Source: JAPEKQ01 sp964516845
GTDB taxonomy: Bacteria; Joyebacterota; Joyebacteria; Joyebacterales; Joyebacteraceae
Assembly (NCBI GenBank): GCA_964516845.1
Contig: CAZEXP010000002.1
Location: forward strand, 1 to 64,000
DNA: 64,000 nucleotides
Direction of reading: 5' to 3'
Positions 53,713 to 63,055 of the stretch are shown here, in pieces. The notes below the pieces were generated by a model. That model was given only the letters and a program-made list of their open reading frames with translations, ran no database searches and was not told the DNA's origin. Every line of letters starts with the position of its first letter. The stretch's first letter is position 1. A program made the position numbers and the translations under genes.

Positions 53713-54789
53713 TCAGCGAAGCGCCAGCCTGACGATTCGATCGGTCAATTCGGAGAACGACATCCCGGCGGCCGCCGCCGCCATCGGAACAAGGCTGGTC
53801 GCCGTCATCCCGGGGACGGTATTGACCTCGAGGCATGAGGGGGCGCGCCCCTCGTCCAGCCGGAAGTCGACACGTGCGTAACCGGCGCATCCGAGGGATG
53901 CGTAGGCGCGAAGCGCGAGCTCGCCGAGCATCGCCGAGAGATCCTCCGGGAGCCGCGCCGGACAGGTGTACTCGCTCCTCCCCGCCGTGTACTTGCTCTC
54001 GTAGTCGTAGAGACCGCCGTGCGGCTCGATCTCGACAGCGGGGAGCGGCTCCCCGTCGAAGACCGCTACCGTCAGCTCCCTCCCCGGAATGAAGGTCTCG
54101 ATGAGAACGTGTCGCGAGAACCGGGCGGCCAACGCAACCGCCTCGGAAAGGCGGGTCTCGTCCTGAACCACGGTGAGCCCCACGGTCGAGCCCTGATCGT
54201 TCGGCTTCACAATGAGAGGATAACCTCCGAGGGCCGCCGCGGCAGTGACCGCCACGTCGGCCGAGAGGTCGCCGGGGAATGACGGAACACCGGGCACGAT
54301 GGATACTGCCGGGGATGGTGCCTCCGACAGACCGTCGGAAGATCTACCAACGACGACACGCCAGTCGGGTGTCGGGACGCCGGCCTCGCGGAACATCAGC
54401 TTCGACGCGCGTTTGTCCATGGCGATGGCGCACGCGAGAACGCCCGACCCCGTGTAGCGCTTCCCCGCCAGTTCGAGAAGCCCCTGGATCGTCCCATCCT
54501 CGCCGGTCCCGCCGTGAAGCGCAACGAACACGACGTCGGCCTCTGAAACGGCCGCGCCTGCGACGGCCTCGAGCGCGCTTCCCGTCTCGTCGACCGGCGC
54601 AGGCGGCACGCCACCGATAGCCGCGGCAGCGATGGCCTCCTTCGCGCCGACCGGACGGTCGCCCAAGACGGGATCGACGAGCAGAACGTCATGACCGACC
54701 TCGTCCAGTGCACCCGCCACGGCGCGTCCCGTCACGAGAGAGACGTTCCGTTCGGTCGAGCTACCGCCGTAGAGAACCACGATCTTCAT
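53713..54789 (-). CDS. ddl: D-alanine-D-alanine ligase
   Basis: 358 aa from an ATG with GGGGGA upstream. ATP-grasp enzyme joining two D-Ala for peptidoglycan. Signatures: LYGGSSTERNVSL, FVALHGGTGEDGTIQGLLE, AMDKRASKLMF, VKPNDQGSTVGLTVV and LEVNTVPGMTATSLVPM. Normal length. It ends 406 bp before wza and is the last gene of the housekeeping run. Confidence 0.96.
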   Translation of the reverse strand: MKIVVLYGGSSTERNVSLVTGRAVAGALDEVGHDVLLVDPVLGDRPVGAKEAIAAAAIGGVPPAPVDETGSALEAVAGAAVSEADVVFVALHGGTGEDGTIQGLLELAGKRYTGSGVLACAIAMDKRASKLMFREAGVPTPDWRVVVGRSSDGLSEAPSPAVSIVPGVPSFPGDLSADVAVTAAAALGGYPLIVKPNDQGSTVGLTVVQDETRLSEAVALAARFSRHVLIETFIPGRELTVAVFDGEPLPAVEIEPHGGLYDYESKYTAGRSEYTCPARLPEDLSAMLGELALRAYASLGCAGYARVDFRLDEGRAPSCLEVNTVPGMTATSLVPMAAAAAGMSFSELTDRIVRLALR

Positions 54790-54820
54790 GCGTCCCCCAT
54801 GTGTTCGCATCCGCCGATCT

Positions 54821-56272
54821 CTAGTCGCTCTGCGGGCCCGGTTGCTTCGCGCCCGCGGCGCGAAGCAACCGGGCCACGACGCGTTCGAGCCCCAGAACCT
54901 CCGCGATCTTTCCGAGCGCGGGCCCATGCGTCCTGCCCGTCAGCGCGGCACGCACCGGCATGAAGAGCTCCTTGCCCTTGACGCCGCGATCCTTTCCGAC
55001 CGCCTTGATCGCAACCTTGAACGCGGCCTCGTCGAGAGGTCCCTCCAGCGCATCGGCCAGCGCCGTCAGGAGCCCCGTGCTCTCGGGGATCGCGAGCCAG
55101 TCCGCCGCTTCCGCCTCGATGTCGTACTCGACGTCATAGAGCGGCCTGATCTCGTCAGGCAGGTCGACCAGCCGTTCGACGCCCTCGCGGACGAGTTCGA
55201 TCATCGACCCGAGACGCGGATCGTCCGTGTCGAGGCCTGCCGCCGCGACGAACGGCCTGGCGCTCGCTATCAAAGCGCCAAGATCGTCTTCGCGGATGTG
55301 GTGTCCGTTGACCCACATCAGCTTCTTCTCGTCGAACGCGGCCGGATGCGAGCACACGCGTTCAAGCTCGAACGACCCGGCCATCTCCTCACGCGAGAGG
55401 ATCTCCTTCGCGTCCGGGTGCGACCATCCGAGCATCGCGAGGTAGTTGACGACCGCCGCCGGGAGGTAGCCGTCCCGCCGCGTGTCACCGACCGAAGCCG
55501 CCCCGTGCCGCTTGGACAGCTTGCTGCCGTCCGAAGCGATGACCATCGAAACGTGCGCGAACGCCGGAGGCGTTGCCCCGAGCGCCTCGTAGAGCAGAAT
55601 CTGCCGAAGCGTGTTCGAGAGATGGTCCTCGGCGCGGATGACGTGCGTGATGTCCATCAACACATCGTCGACGACGACTGCAAAGTTGTATGTCGGCCGA
55701 CCGTCGCTCCTCAGGATGATGAAGTCACCGAGCATTCCGCGATCGAACGAGACGTGGCCGCGCACGAGATCCTCGATCTCGACGTCGCGCTCCGGCCCCC
55801 GGACACGCAGGACCGGCGAACGACCCTCGGCCTCGCGCTCCTTGCGTTCATCGTCGGTCAGATTTCGACAACGCCCATCGTAATGCGGCTCCACGCCACG
55901 CGCGCGGGCCGCCTCACGGCGTTCATCGAGTTCGTCGTCAGAGCAGTAGCACGGGTAGGCTCGTCCCTCCGCGAGCAGCCGGGCGGCCTCACGCCGGTAG
56001 AACTCGCCGCGCTCGGATTGGCGATACGGTCCGAACCCGCCGCCGATGTCCGGACCCTCGTCCCAGTCGAGCCCCAGCCACCGGAGATCGTCGAGGATCG
56101 CCACCTCCGACTCGGTCGTCGAGCGCGCGGTGTCCGTGTCCTCGATCCTGAGGACGAAGTCGCCGCCGGCGTGTCTGGCGAAGAGCCAGTTGAAGAGCGC
56201 CGTCCGCGCGTTCCCGAGATGGAGCTGCCCCGTCGGACTGGGCGCGAACCGAACCCTGACACGATCACCCAC
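54821..56272 (-). CDS. gltX: Glutamyl-tRNA synthetase
   Basis: 483 aa from a GTG with GGAGG five bases upstream. HIGH-type motif PSPTGQLHLGNART and KMSKS-type motif KLSKRHG; zinc-like CYC...C region (YPCYCSDDELDERRE...DGRCRNL). Charges tRNA-Glu; whether it also charges tRNA-Gln depends on gatCAB elsewhere. Its last codons (LRAAGAKQPGP) are encoded by a perfect 19-bp inverted repeat. Overlaps the ispDF stop by 8 bp, so probably co-translated. Confidence 0.95.
   Translation of the reverse strand: MGDRVRVRFAPSPTGQLHLGNARTALFNWLFARHAGGDFVLRIEDTDTARSTTESEVAILDDLRWLGLDWDEGPDIGGGFGPYRQSERGEFYRREAARLLAEGRAYPCYCSDDELDERREAARARGVEPHYDGRCRNLTDDERKEREAEGRSPVLRVRGPERDVEIEDLVRGHVSFDRGMLGDFIILRSDGRPTYNFAVVVDDVLMDITHVIRAEDHLSNTLRQILLYEALGATPPAFAHVSMVIASDGSKLSKRHGAASVGDTRRDGYLPAAVVNYLAMLGWSHPDAKEILSREEMAGSFELERVCSHPAAFDEKKLMWVNGHHIREDDLGALIASARPFVAAAGLDTDDPRLGSMIELVREGVERLVDLPDEIRPLYDVEYDIEAEAADWLAIPESTGLLTALADALEGPLDEAAFKVAIKAVGKDRGVKGKELFMPVRAALTGRTHGPALGKIAEVLGLERVVARLLRAAGAKQPGPQSD
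54835..54875. repeat. 19-bp perfect inverted repeat inside the 3' end of gltX
   Basis: Arms 54835-54853 and 54857-54875 (GGCCCGGTTGCTTCGCGCC and its exact complement) separated by CGC, 12 bp before the gltX stop codon. GC-rich hairpin of terminator size but within coding sequence and without a following T-run. Confidence 0.85.
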
Positions 56273-57491
56273 ACGATCCTCCTTCGCCACAAACACAGCC
56301 ACAGCCGCTATCGCCGGCTCCCTTCGATATCGCCACCGCGACGGCCGTCGCGGAGATTGCCTTCCCCTCGCCCTCCGGACCAAGTCCCTCGGTCGTCGTC
56401 GCCTTGACCGAGACGGCGTCGACCGAAAGCCCCACGGCGCGGGCCAGCGCCTCGCGCATCGCGGGAATGTGCGGCGCGAGCTTCGGTGCCTCCGCCACGA
56501 CGACCGCATCAACCGAGGTCGGGACAAGTCCCTCCGCCGCGACGATCTCGACCACACGTTCCAGAAGCGCGATGCTCGACGCGTCCTTGTACGCCGGGTC
56601 ATCCGGCGGGAAGTGGGTGCCGATGTCGCCGGCGGCCGCCGTCCCGAGAAGCGCGTCGCAGACAGCGTGCGTCAGAACGTCGGCGTCCGAGTGACCGAGT
56701 AGCCCTCTCTCGAACGGAATCTCAACGCCCCCGAGAATCAGTCTTCTCCCGACGACGAGTTCGTGCCAGTCGGTCCCGAATCCGACCCGCGCGCGGCTGA
56801 GGCCGGACGCGGTGCCCGCGAGCAGACGGGCCTCTGTGAGGTCGGCCGCGCACGTGATCTTGCGATTCGCGGGACTTCCGTCGACGACCGCGACCGGCTT
56901 CCCGGAGAGTTCGACGATGCCGGCGTCATCGGTGACCGCCCGGTCACCGAGCGCCTCGTACGCCTCCTCTATGAGCGCCCGACGGAACCCCTGGGGCGTC
57001 TGGACCAGCCTGAGCACCGAGCGGTCGAGCGTGGCAACGACCTCTCCGTTCTCCTCGCGCTTGATGGTGTCTGGGACGACAACGGCGGGGACGGCGGCCC
57101 CGGTCCCGGCCGCCGCCGCGAGTACGCGCCCGGCCAGCTCGCGTGTCGCGAACGGGCGGGCGGCATCGTGGATCAGAACGAGTTCGATCTCGGGCGAGAG
57201 CGCTGCGAGCCCCGCGCGGACCGAATCCTGCCGGCGCGCGCCGCCATCGACCACGCGCATGACGGGTTTCCCGTCACCGGGCACAAGTCCCGCAGCACGG
57301 AGCTGCCTCTCGGCGAGCGCGCGGTGCGCGGGCGGTATGACGACCGCGATCTCATCAACGAGTTCGAGTAGTGGGTCCATCGAGACGATGAAGAGCGGGC
57401 GTACGCCCAATAGCTGGAACTGCTTCGGCGTGGAACCGCCGACGCGAGTCGACGACCCGGCGGCCACGAGCACGGCGCCGACTCTGCTCAC
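56265..57491 (-). CDS. ispDF: Bifunctional IspD-IspF enzyme of the MEP isoprenoid pathway
   Basis: 408 aa. Residues ~1-235: IspD, CTP transfer to methylerythritol phosphate (VLVAAGSSTRVGGSTPKQF, LIHDAARPFA, QTPQGF). Residues ~236-395: IspF, forming the cyclodiphosphate (GFGTDWHEL metal ligands, LGHSDADVLTHAVCDALLG, KATTTEGLGPEGEGKAISA). Fusions of this order are known, for example in Campylobacter. The C-terminal tail GCGCVCGEGGSCG has four cysteines and is not part of the normal IspF fold. Overlaps radA by 4 bp. Confidence 0.95.
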   Translation of the reverse strand: MSRVGAVLVAAGSSTRVGGSTPKQFQLLGVRPLFIVSMDPLLELVDEIAVVIPPAHRALAERQLRAAGLVPGDGKPVMRVVDGGARRQDSVRAGLAALSPEIELVLIHDAARPFATRELAGRVLAAAAGTGAAVPAVVVPDTIKREENGEVVATLDRSVLRLVQTPQGFRRALIEEAYEALGDRAVTDDAGIVELSGKPVAVVDGSPANRKITCAADLTEARLLAGTASGLSRARVGFGTDWHELVVGRRLILGGVEIPFERGLLGHSDADVLTHAVCDALLGTAAAGDIGTHFPPDDPAYKDASSIALLERVVEIVAAEGLVPTSVDAVVVAEAPKLAPHIPAMREALARAVGLSVDAVSVKATTTEGLGPEGEGKAISATAVAVAISKGAGDSGCGCVCGEGGSCG

Positions 57492-59053
57492 GGCAGCACC
57501 TCCCTCGCGCCGACCGCATCGGACCCGGATTCATCCGCGAAGAGCTCTCCGCCGTCCGCGTCGGGCGGACGGTCGCTTTCATCACGGCCGCGGTCGGTTC
57601 CACCGTCGTGTCCCGCTCCGCCGCCGTCGTGCCCCGTTCCGCCACCGTCGTGTCCCGCTCCGCCGCCGGTGCTCCGACGTCTGCGTGGCGACAGGAGTTC
57701 GTCGATCGCCTGTCGGATGTGGCCCACCTCGAGAAGCTCGATTCCGGCGGGCCGTTCCGCCTTCGAGAGAGCTCCACGCGGGAGCACGATGCGCTTGTAC
57801 CCGAGACGCCTGGCCTCCTGCGCGCGCCTCCCGGAGAGTGCGACCGCCCGCACCTCGCCTCCGAGACCAATCTCGCCGAAGACACACGTCGTCGGATCGA
57901 TCACCACATCCCAGTAGCTCGAGGCGACCGCGAGCGCGATGCCCAGGTCCGCCGCGGGCTCTTCGATCCGAACGCCCCCGGCTATGTTGACGAACACGTC
58001 GCGGTTCCCCAGGCTCAGCCCGGCTCTCCGCTCGAGTACGGCGAGTACGAGCGGGAGCCTCTTGCGATCAATCCCCGCGCTCGAACGCTGCGGAGTGGCA
58101 TAGCTCGTCAGTCCGGTCAGCGACTGGATCTCGAGCATCAGCGCGCGTGTCCCCTCGATGCTCGCGATGACGGCCGAGCCGGAGACGGGATCGCGATCAT
58201 GCGCCACGAACAGGCTGGATGGATCGGTCACCTCGCCGAGCCCGACGCCCGTCATCTCGAAAACGCCGATCTCGTCGGTCGATCCGAAGCGGTTCTTCAC
58301 TGCGCGGAGGATGCGATATGGAAGACGCTTGTCGCCCTCGAAGTAGAGCACGGTATCGACCATATGCTCGAGAATGCGGGGACCGGCGATAGCGCCCTGC
58401 TTCGTGACGTGACCGACGATGAAGACCGGCACGCCGGTCTCCTTCGCGAAACGAACGAGCGCCGCGGCCGACTCGCGAATCTGCGAGACGCTCCCCGGTG
58501 AACCGGTGACGTCGCTCGTAAACGCCGTCTGAATGGAATCGAGGATGAGCACGCCGGGCGGAGTCGCTGATGCGGTGTCGATGATGCGATGGACGTCGGT
58601 CTCGGTGAAGACCGAGACGAGCGGCGACTCGACCCCGAGCCTCCGCGCACGCATCCGGATCTGCGCGGCTGACTCTTCGCCGCTCACGTAGAGCACGGCC
58701 TCGCCCGAACGCGCGATGGCATCGCTCATCTGAAGGAGAATGGTCGATTTGCCGATGCCCGGGTCGCCGCCGACGAGAACGACCGCGCCCGCGACGATGC
58801 CGCCGCCGAGGGTCCGGTCGAGTTCGCCGATGCCGGTAGGCAGACGCTCCTCGCGCGCCTCTCCGATGTCCGTGATCCGAACCGGGGGGGCCGAGACCGC
58901 TCGCGTCCTGGCCGCCGCCTGCTTCGTGCGCGGTCCCGTGGCGACCTCGGACTCGACCATCGTGTTCCAGGCCCCACAGCCCGGACACTTGCCATGCCAC
59001 TTCGCCGACTCGTGACCGCAATCGCCGCAGAAGAACACCGTCTTCTTCTTCAC
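57488..59053 (-). CDS. radA: DNA repair protein RadA (Sms)
   Basis: 521 aa. N-terminal zinc finger (FFCGDCGHESAKWHGKCPGCG), RecA-like ATPase Walker A (GGDPGIGKSTILLQ), the RadA-specific motif KNRFGSTDEIGVF and a Lon-like domain (TTCVFGEIGLGGEVRAV). Helps process recombination intermediates as a branch-migration helicase. The last ~70 residues are a hydrophilic tail with Gly-His-Asp repeats not found in the core family, encoded by a 21-bp DNA repeat. Confidence 0.95.
   Translation of the reverse strand: MKKKTVFFCGDCGHESAKWHGKCPGCGAWNTMVESEVATGPRTKQAAARTRAVSAPPVRITDIGEAREERLPTGIGELDRTLGGGIVAGAVVLVGGDPGIGKSTILLQMSDAIARSGEAVLYVSGEESAAQIRMRARRLGVESPLVSVFTETDVHRIIDTASATPPGVLILDSIQTAFTSDVTGSPGSVSQIRESAAALVRFAKETGVPVFIVGHVTKQGAIAGPRILEHMVDTVLYFEGDKRLPYRILRAVKNRFGSTDEIGVFEMTGVGLGEVTDPSSLFVAHDRDPVSGSAVIASIEGTRALMLEIQSLTGLTSYATPQRSSAGIDRKRLPLVLAVLERRAGLSLGNRDVFVNIAGGVRIEEPAADLGIALAVASSYWDVVIDPTTCVFGEIGLGGEVRAVALSGRRAQEARRLGYKRIVLPRGALSKAERPAGIELLEVGHIRQAIDELLSPRRRRSTGGGAGHDGGGTGHDGGGAGHDGGTDRGRDESDRPPDADGGELFADESGSDAVGAREVLP
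57600..57662. repeat. Three 21-bp tandem repeats in radA
   Basis: Units at 57600-57620, 57621-57641 and 57642-57662; the first and third are identical (CCACCGTCGTGTCCCGCTCC+G), the second differs at three bases. They encode seven-residue repeats of the GGGAGHD type in the RadA tail. Confidence 0.85.
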
Positions 59054-59084
59054 GCGCCACCTCCCCGCCTCATCACCCCGCCAC

Positions 59085-59951
59085 CTAGAAGATAGAGAAA
59101 GCCACGAAGCTCTTCGGGTTCTCGCTGATGCGGGCTACGAGTGCGCGCAGCTCCTTGACCGTTGCCAGGAACTCGTCGTGCGCCTCGTCCTCATTGATCA
59201 GCTTGCCGAGCGTACCCTCGCCGCTCTCGACGCGTGTGATGATCGTGTCGAGCGACGCGGAGATCGTCTCCAGCCGACCCGCCACGGCCACGAACGACTC
59301 CGACGCCTGGGCCATCGAGTCGATCGCCTCGGACGCCGGGTCGCGCTTCATCTCGACGAAGCTCCGCACGTCGGCGGTCATGGCCTTCAGGTCGACGAGC
59401 GCCTCGTTGAGACTGACCGTCGCCCTCTCGGCGTTGGACATCGTCCGCCGCACCTGTTCCTTGCCCGCGGTGTCGTTGAGGATCTCGTCGGCCGCGTGGA
59501 GAACGCTGCGAATCTCCGTGAGCGCATCGCCCATCTCGCTGACGACGTCGTTCATGCTCTTCTCGTTCGTGCCCACGACGGTGCTGCCGGGTTCGATGTG
59601 GACGGAGCTCGTCCCAGGTCTGACGCCAACGTGCTTCGCCCCGAGGAAGCCATAGCTCCCTATCGCGATCCGTGAATCGTTCGGAATGAGAACAGTCGGC
59701 TCCACGCTGAGCGCCGCCCTCACATACCCGTCTTCAGCGAACGTCAGACTGGCGACCTCCCCCGCCTCCAACCCCGCCACCGTCACCTTGTCTCCGGAAT
59801 TGAGCCCGCCAACCTCGCGGAACATCACGTCGAACGTGTAGCGGTCATCGCTGAACGTCGCTCCGCTCAACCAGAGGATGCCGACGACCAGCAGCACGAT
59901 ACAGATCGTGAGCATGATGCCGACGCGTATCTCGTTGCCTCGCTGTGCCAT
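59085..59951 (-). CDS. mlaD: MCE-domain lipid transport protein (MlaD-like)
   Basis: 288 aa. One N-terminal membrane helix (IRVGIMLTICIVLLVVGILWL), an MCE domain (FREVGGLNSGDKVTVAGLEAGEV), then a long helical C-terminus. Periplasmic substrate-binding part of an Mla-type phospholipid transporter that connects inner and outer membranes. The permease and ATPase genes lie directly upstream in the same operon. Confidence 0.92.
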   Translation of the reverse strand: MAQRGNEIRVGIMLTICIVLLVVGILWLSGATFSDDRYTFDVMFREVGGLNSGDKVTVAGLEAGEVASLTFAEDGYVRAALSVEPTVLIPNDSRIAIGSYGFLGAKHVGVRPGTSSVHIEPGSTVVGTNEKSMNDVVSEMGDALTEIRSVLHAADEILNDTAGKEQVRRTMSNAERATVSLNEALVDLKAMTADVRSFVEMKRDPASEAIDSMAQASESFVAVAGRLETISASLDTIITRVESGEGTLGKLINEDEAHDEFLATVKELRALVARISENPKSFVAFSIF

Positions 59952-59966
59952 TCGCTGCCTCCGCGC

Positions 59967-60767
59967 CTAGAAACCAGCTGTGAAATCGGGCTCGGGGCGA
60001 TCGCGGTTCGCGTGGCCCCTGGCGATGAAGTTCCTCACCGCTTCCTGGTCTGTGTTCATAAGTTCGTCGGTCGTGCCGACGAATTCAATCCGGCCTGTAT
60101 CGACGAGCGCAACGCGGTCGCCTATGAAGGTCGCGCTGTGAAGATCGTGTGTCACGACGATCGAAGTCGCGCCCAGCTGCTTCTGTGTGTCCCGGATGAG
60201 TTCGTTGATCTGCTCGGCCATGATAGGGTCGAGTCCTGTCGTCGGTTCGTCGTAGAGGATCACGTCCGGATCGAGCGCGATCGCGCGAGCGAGTGCTACG
60301 CGCTTCTTCATTCCACCCGAGATCTCGGAGGGCTTCAGATGCGCAATCCCTCCGAGTCCCACGAGAACGAGCTTCTCCTCAACGAGTTTCGAGAGTTCCT
60401 CGCCCCGCATCCCCCGGTGCTCGAACGCGGGCAGACCGACGTTCTCGCCAACGGTCATCGAATCAAAGAGAGCGGCCCCCTGAAAGACCATCCCGAAGTG
60501 CTTTCGGACCTCGTTGAGCTGTGGCGCGCGCATCTCGAAGATGTTCTCGCCGCGGAACTCGACATAACCGCTGTCGGGATACATCAGAGCGATGATGTGT
60601 TTGAGCAGAACGCTCTTCCCGCACCCGGATGCGCCGAGGATCACGAGCGTCTCTCCCTCCACGACGTCGAATGTGATGCCGCGGAGCACCTCCTTGTCGC
60701 CGAACGACTTGTGAAGGTCTTCGACGTGAATGAACGAACCGTTTCCCGTGGACGCTGCGTTCATCAT
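59967..60767 (-). CDS. mlaF: ABC transporter ATPase of Mla lipid transport (MlaF-like)
   Basis: 266 aa from an ATG overlapping the permease stop (ATGA). Walker A GASGCGKSVLLKHI, ABC signature SGGMKKRVALARA, Walker B VILYDEPTTGLDP. The tail is short (RGHANRDRPEPDF). Powers the MlaE permease. Confidence 0.95.
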   Translation of the reverse strand: MMNAASTGNGSFIHVEDLHKSFGDKEVLRGITFDVVEGETLVILGASGCGKSVLLKHIIALMYPDSGYVEFRGENIFEMRAPQLNEVRKHFGMVFQGAALFDSMTVGENVGLPAFEHRGMRGEELSKLVEEKLVLVGLGGIAHLKPSEISGGMKKRVALARAIALDPDVILYDEPTTGLDPIMAEQINELIRDTQKQLGATSIVVTHDLHSATFIGDRVALVDTGRIEFVGTTDELMNTDQEAVRNFIARGHANRDRPEPDFTAGF

Positions 60768-61546
60768 GTGAAGATGATCCCGTAGATGAGAGTCGTCAGA
60801 ATATAGTCGCCTATGAGGATCAGGACACAGCTGGAGACGACCGCGCGCGTCGCGGCCTGCCCTACGCCGACGGCGCCACCCATGGCCCTCAACCCCGCGG
60901 TGCAGCCCATCAGCGCGATGATCCCGCCGAACACGCACGCCTTGATCAGACCGCCGAGCACGTCACCCGCGTAGAACATCATCTTCATGCCGTCAATGAA
61001 CACCTTCGCCGAGACGTCGAGCGCCACGCCGGCGACCACGAATCCGCCGCCGATGGCGAGGATGTCCGCGATGACCGTCAGCGCCGGCAGCATGATGAGT
61101 CCGGAGAGGAGCCTCGGCATCACGAGGTAGCGATGCGGATCGATGGCCATCGCCTCCATCGCATCGATCTGCTCGGTGACGCGCATCGTGCCGAGTTCGG
61201 CGGCGATCGAGGCGCCGACGCGCCCGCCGACGACGAGCGCCGTGAGCACGGGGCCGAGTTCGATCACGACTGACTTGAAGATGGCCGTGCCGAGGTAGGC
61301 CTTCGGGAGATACTCTTTGAGCTGGTAGGAGACCTGAACCGCAGCGACCGCGCCGGTGAAGACCGAAGTGATGACGACCAGCGGCAGCGACTCGACGCCG
61401 AACCGCTGCATCTGCTCGAAGATGAGCCCGAGCGAACGCCCGACCCGCCTGAGCGAGAGAGTGGCACGCCACAGGACGACGCCCGCACTGCCGACGACAC
61501 GGAACATGTTCAGCGCTGCTTCACCCAGCTTCGCGAAGAGGTCCAT
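60764..61546 (-). CDS. mlaE: MlaE-family lipid transport permease
   Basis: 260 aa from an ATG with GGGGAG upstream. Five or six hydrophobic helices and the MlaE signature: ELGPVLTALVVGGRVGASIAAELGTMRVTEQIDA. Inner-membrane part of the Mla transporter. First of three genes in the order E-F-D, 80 bp after dnaB. Confidence 0.94.
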   Translation of the reverse strand: MDLFAKLGEAALNMFRVVGSAGVVLWRATLSLRRVGRSLGLIFEQMQRFGVESLPLVVITSVFTGAVAAVQVSYQLKEYLPKAYLGTAIFKSVVIELGPVLTALVVGGRVGASIAAELGTMRVTEQIDAMEAMAIDPHRYLVMPRLLSGLIMLPALTVIADILAIGGGFVVAGVALDVSAKVFIDGMKMMFYAGDVLGGLIKACVFGGIIALMGCTAGLRAMGGAVGVGQAATRAVVSSCVLILIGDYILTTLIYGIIFT

Positions 61547-61626
61547 CGCTCCCCTGCCACAGGTTGCTGTTCGGATCGTATGCGATCGTCGAAATCGACG
61601 GCCGGCGCAGCCGGTGCGACCCGACG

Positions 61627-63018
61627 CTAGAGATCCTCGAACGGCTCGTCCGGACGCGTCGCCAGGTTCTCGAACCGGGTGCACTCGGAACGGAACGCCA
61701 GCTTCACGGTCCCGGTCGGACCGTTCCGCTGCTTCCCGATGATGATTTCCGCCATCCCCTGATTCTCGGGCGTCCGCTCGTACTGCTCGCCCCGGTAGAC
61801 GAACATGACGACGTCCGCGTCCTGCTCGATCGCGCCCGACTCGCGAAGATCCGAGAGGATCGGGCGCCGGTCGCCTCCGCGCTGCTCCACCGCTCGCGAG
61901 AGCTGCGAGAGCGCGAGTACCGGAACGTTGAGTTCCTTGGCGAGCGCCTTGAGCGATCGCGAGATCTCGGAGATCTCCTGCTGGCGGTTCTCGACGCGGC
62001 CCGTGCCGCGCATGAGCTGCATATAATCCACGATAAGGACGCCCACGTCCACCTCGGCCTTGAGCCGCCGCGCCTTCGAGCGCATCTCGAGGACCGTCAT
62101 CGCCGGCGTATCGTCGATGTAGATGGCGGCCTCGGAGAGCTGCCCCGCGGCCGTCGTAAGACTCGACCAGTGCCGATCGGCCAGATACCCGGTGCGGAGC
62201 TTGTGCGCGTCAACCCGCGCCTCGCTGCAGAGCATACGCTGGACGAGCTGTTCCTTGCCCATCTCGAGGCTGAAGATGGCCACCGGCGTGTTGTGTTTGA
62301 CCGCGGCGTTCGCGGTGATGTTGAGCGCGAACGCCGTCTTCCCCATCGAGGGACGGCCCGCGATGATGACGAGGTCGGAACGCTGGAAGCCGGACGTCAG
62401 TTTGTCGAGGTCGTCGAACCCGGAACCGATACCGGTGATGTGTTCCTTCTTGTCGTAGAGCTCCTGGATGACCTCGAAGCTGTGCTTGAGGATCTCGCGC
62501 ATCGGCATGAAGTCACGGCGGACCCGTGATTGCGCTATGTCGAAGATCATGTTCTCGGCGCGGTCGAGGATCTCCGCGGCGTCGCCACTCGCGTCGTACG
62601 CCTCCTGAACGACCTCGGTCGCTGTGGTGATGAGCCTGCGAAGCACGGCCTTCTCGAGGACGATCTTCGCGTGGTAGCGGACGTTCGCCGCGGTCGGAAC
62701 GCTGCCCAGGATCGTCGAGAGATACGCGGCGCCGCCGACGGCGTCGAGCTCCTTCTTTCGCTTGAGCTCCTGCGTCAGCGTCACGAGGTCGACGGCCTCG
62801 CTCTTCGAGAACAGATCCATGATGGCGCGGAAGATCTTCCGGTGGCTGTCGCGATAGAAGGACTCCGGATTGAGCAGCTCCGCGCCCGCCCCGATCGCCT
62901 CTATGTCGAGCATCATCGCGCCGAGCACCGCGACCTCAGCCTCGTGCGCCTGCGGCGGCACACGATCTCCGGCGACCATCGTCCCCGTCCGCCGCACGCC
63001 TTCTTTCACTGTCGCCAT
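61627..63018 (-). CDS. dnaB: Replicative DNA helicase
   Basis: 463 aa with GGAGG before the ATG. N-terminal DnaB domain (PQAHEAEVAVLGAMMLD), linker, then RecA-like ATPase with Walker A GRPSMGKTAFALNI and Walker B VGVLIVDYMQLM, and the motif QLSRAVEQRGGDRRPILSDL. No intein. Normal length. Confidence 0.96.
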   Translation of the reverse strand: MATVKEGVRRTGTMVAGDRVPPQAHEAEVAVLGAMMLDIEAIGAGAELLNPESFYRDSHRKIFRAIMDLFSKSEAVDLVTLTQELKRKKELDAVGGAAYLSTILGSVPTAANVRYHAKIVLEKAVLRRLITTATEVVQEAYDASGDAAEILDRAENMIFDIAQSRVRRDFMPMREILKHSFEVIQELYDKKEHITGIGSGFDDLDKLTSGFQRSDLVIIAGRPSMGKTAFALNITANAAVKHNTPVAIFSLEMGKEQLVQRMLCSEARVDAHKLRTGYLADRHWSSLTTAAGQLSEAAIYIDDTPAMTVLEMRSKARRLKAEVDVGVLIVDYMQLMRGTGRVENRQQEISEISRSLKALAKELNVPVLALSQLSRAVEQRGGDRRPILSDLRESGAIEQDADVVMFVYRGEQYERTPENQGMAEIIIGKQRNGPTGTVKLAFRSECTRFENLATRPDEPFEDL

Positions 63019-63055
63019 GCTGCCTCCGTGACGGCCGTCTTCGCGGCCGCGGCCA

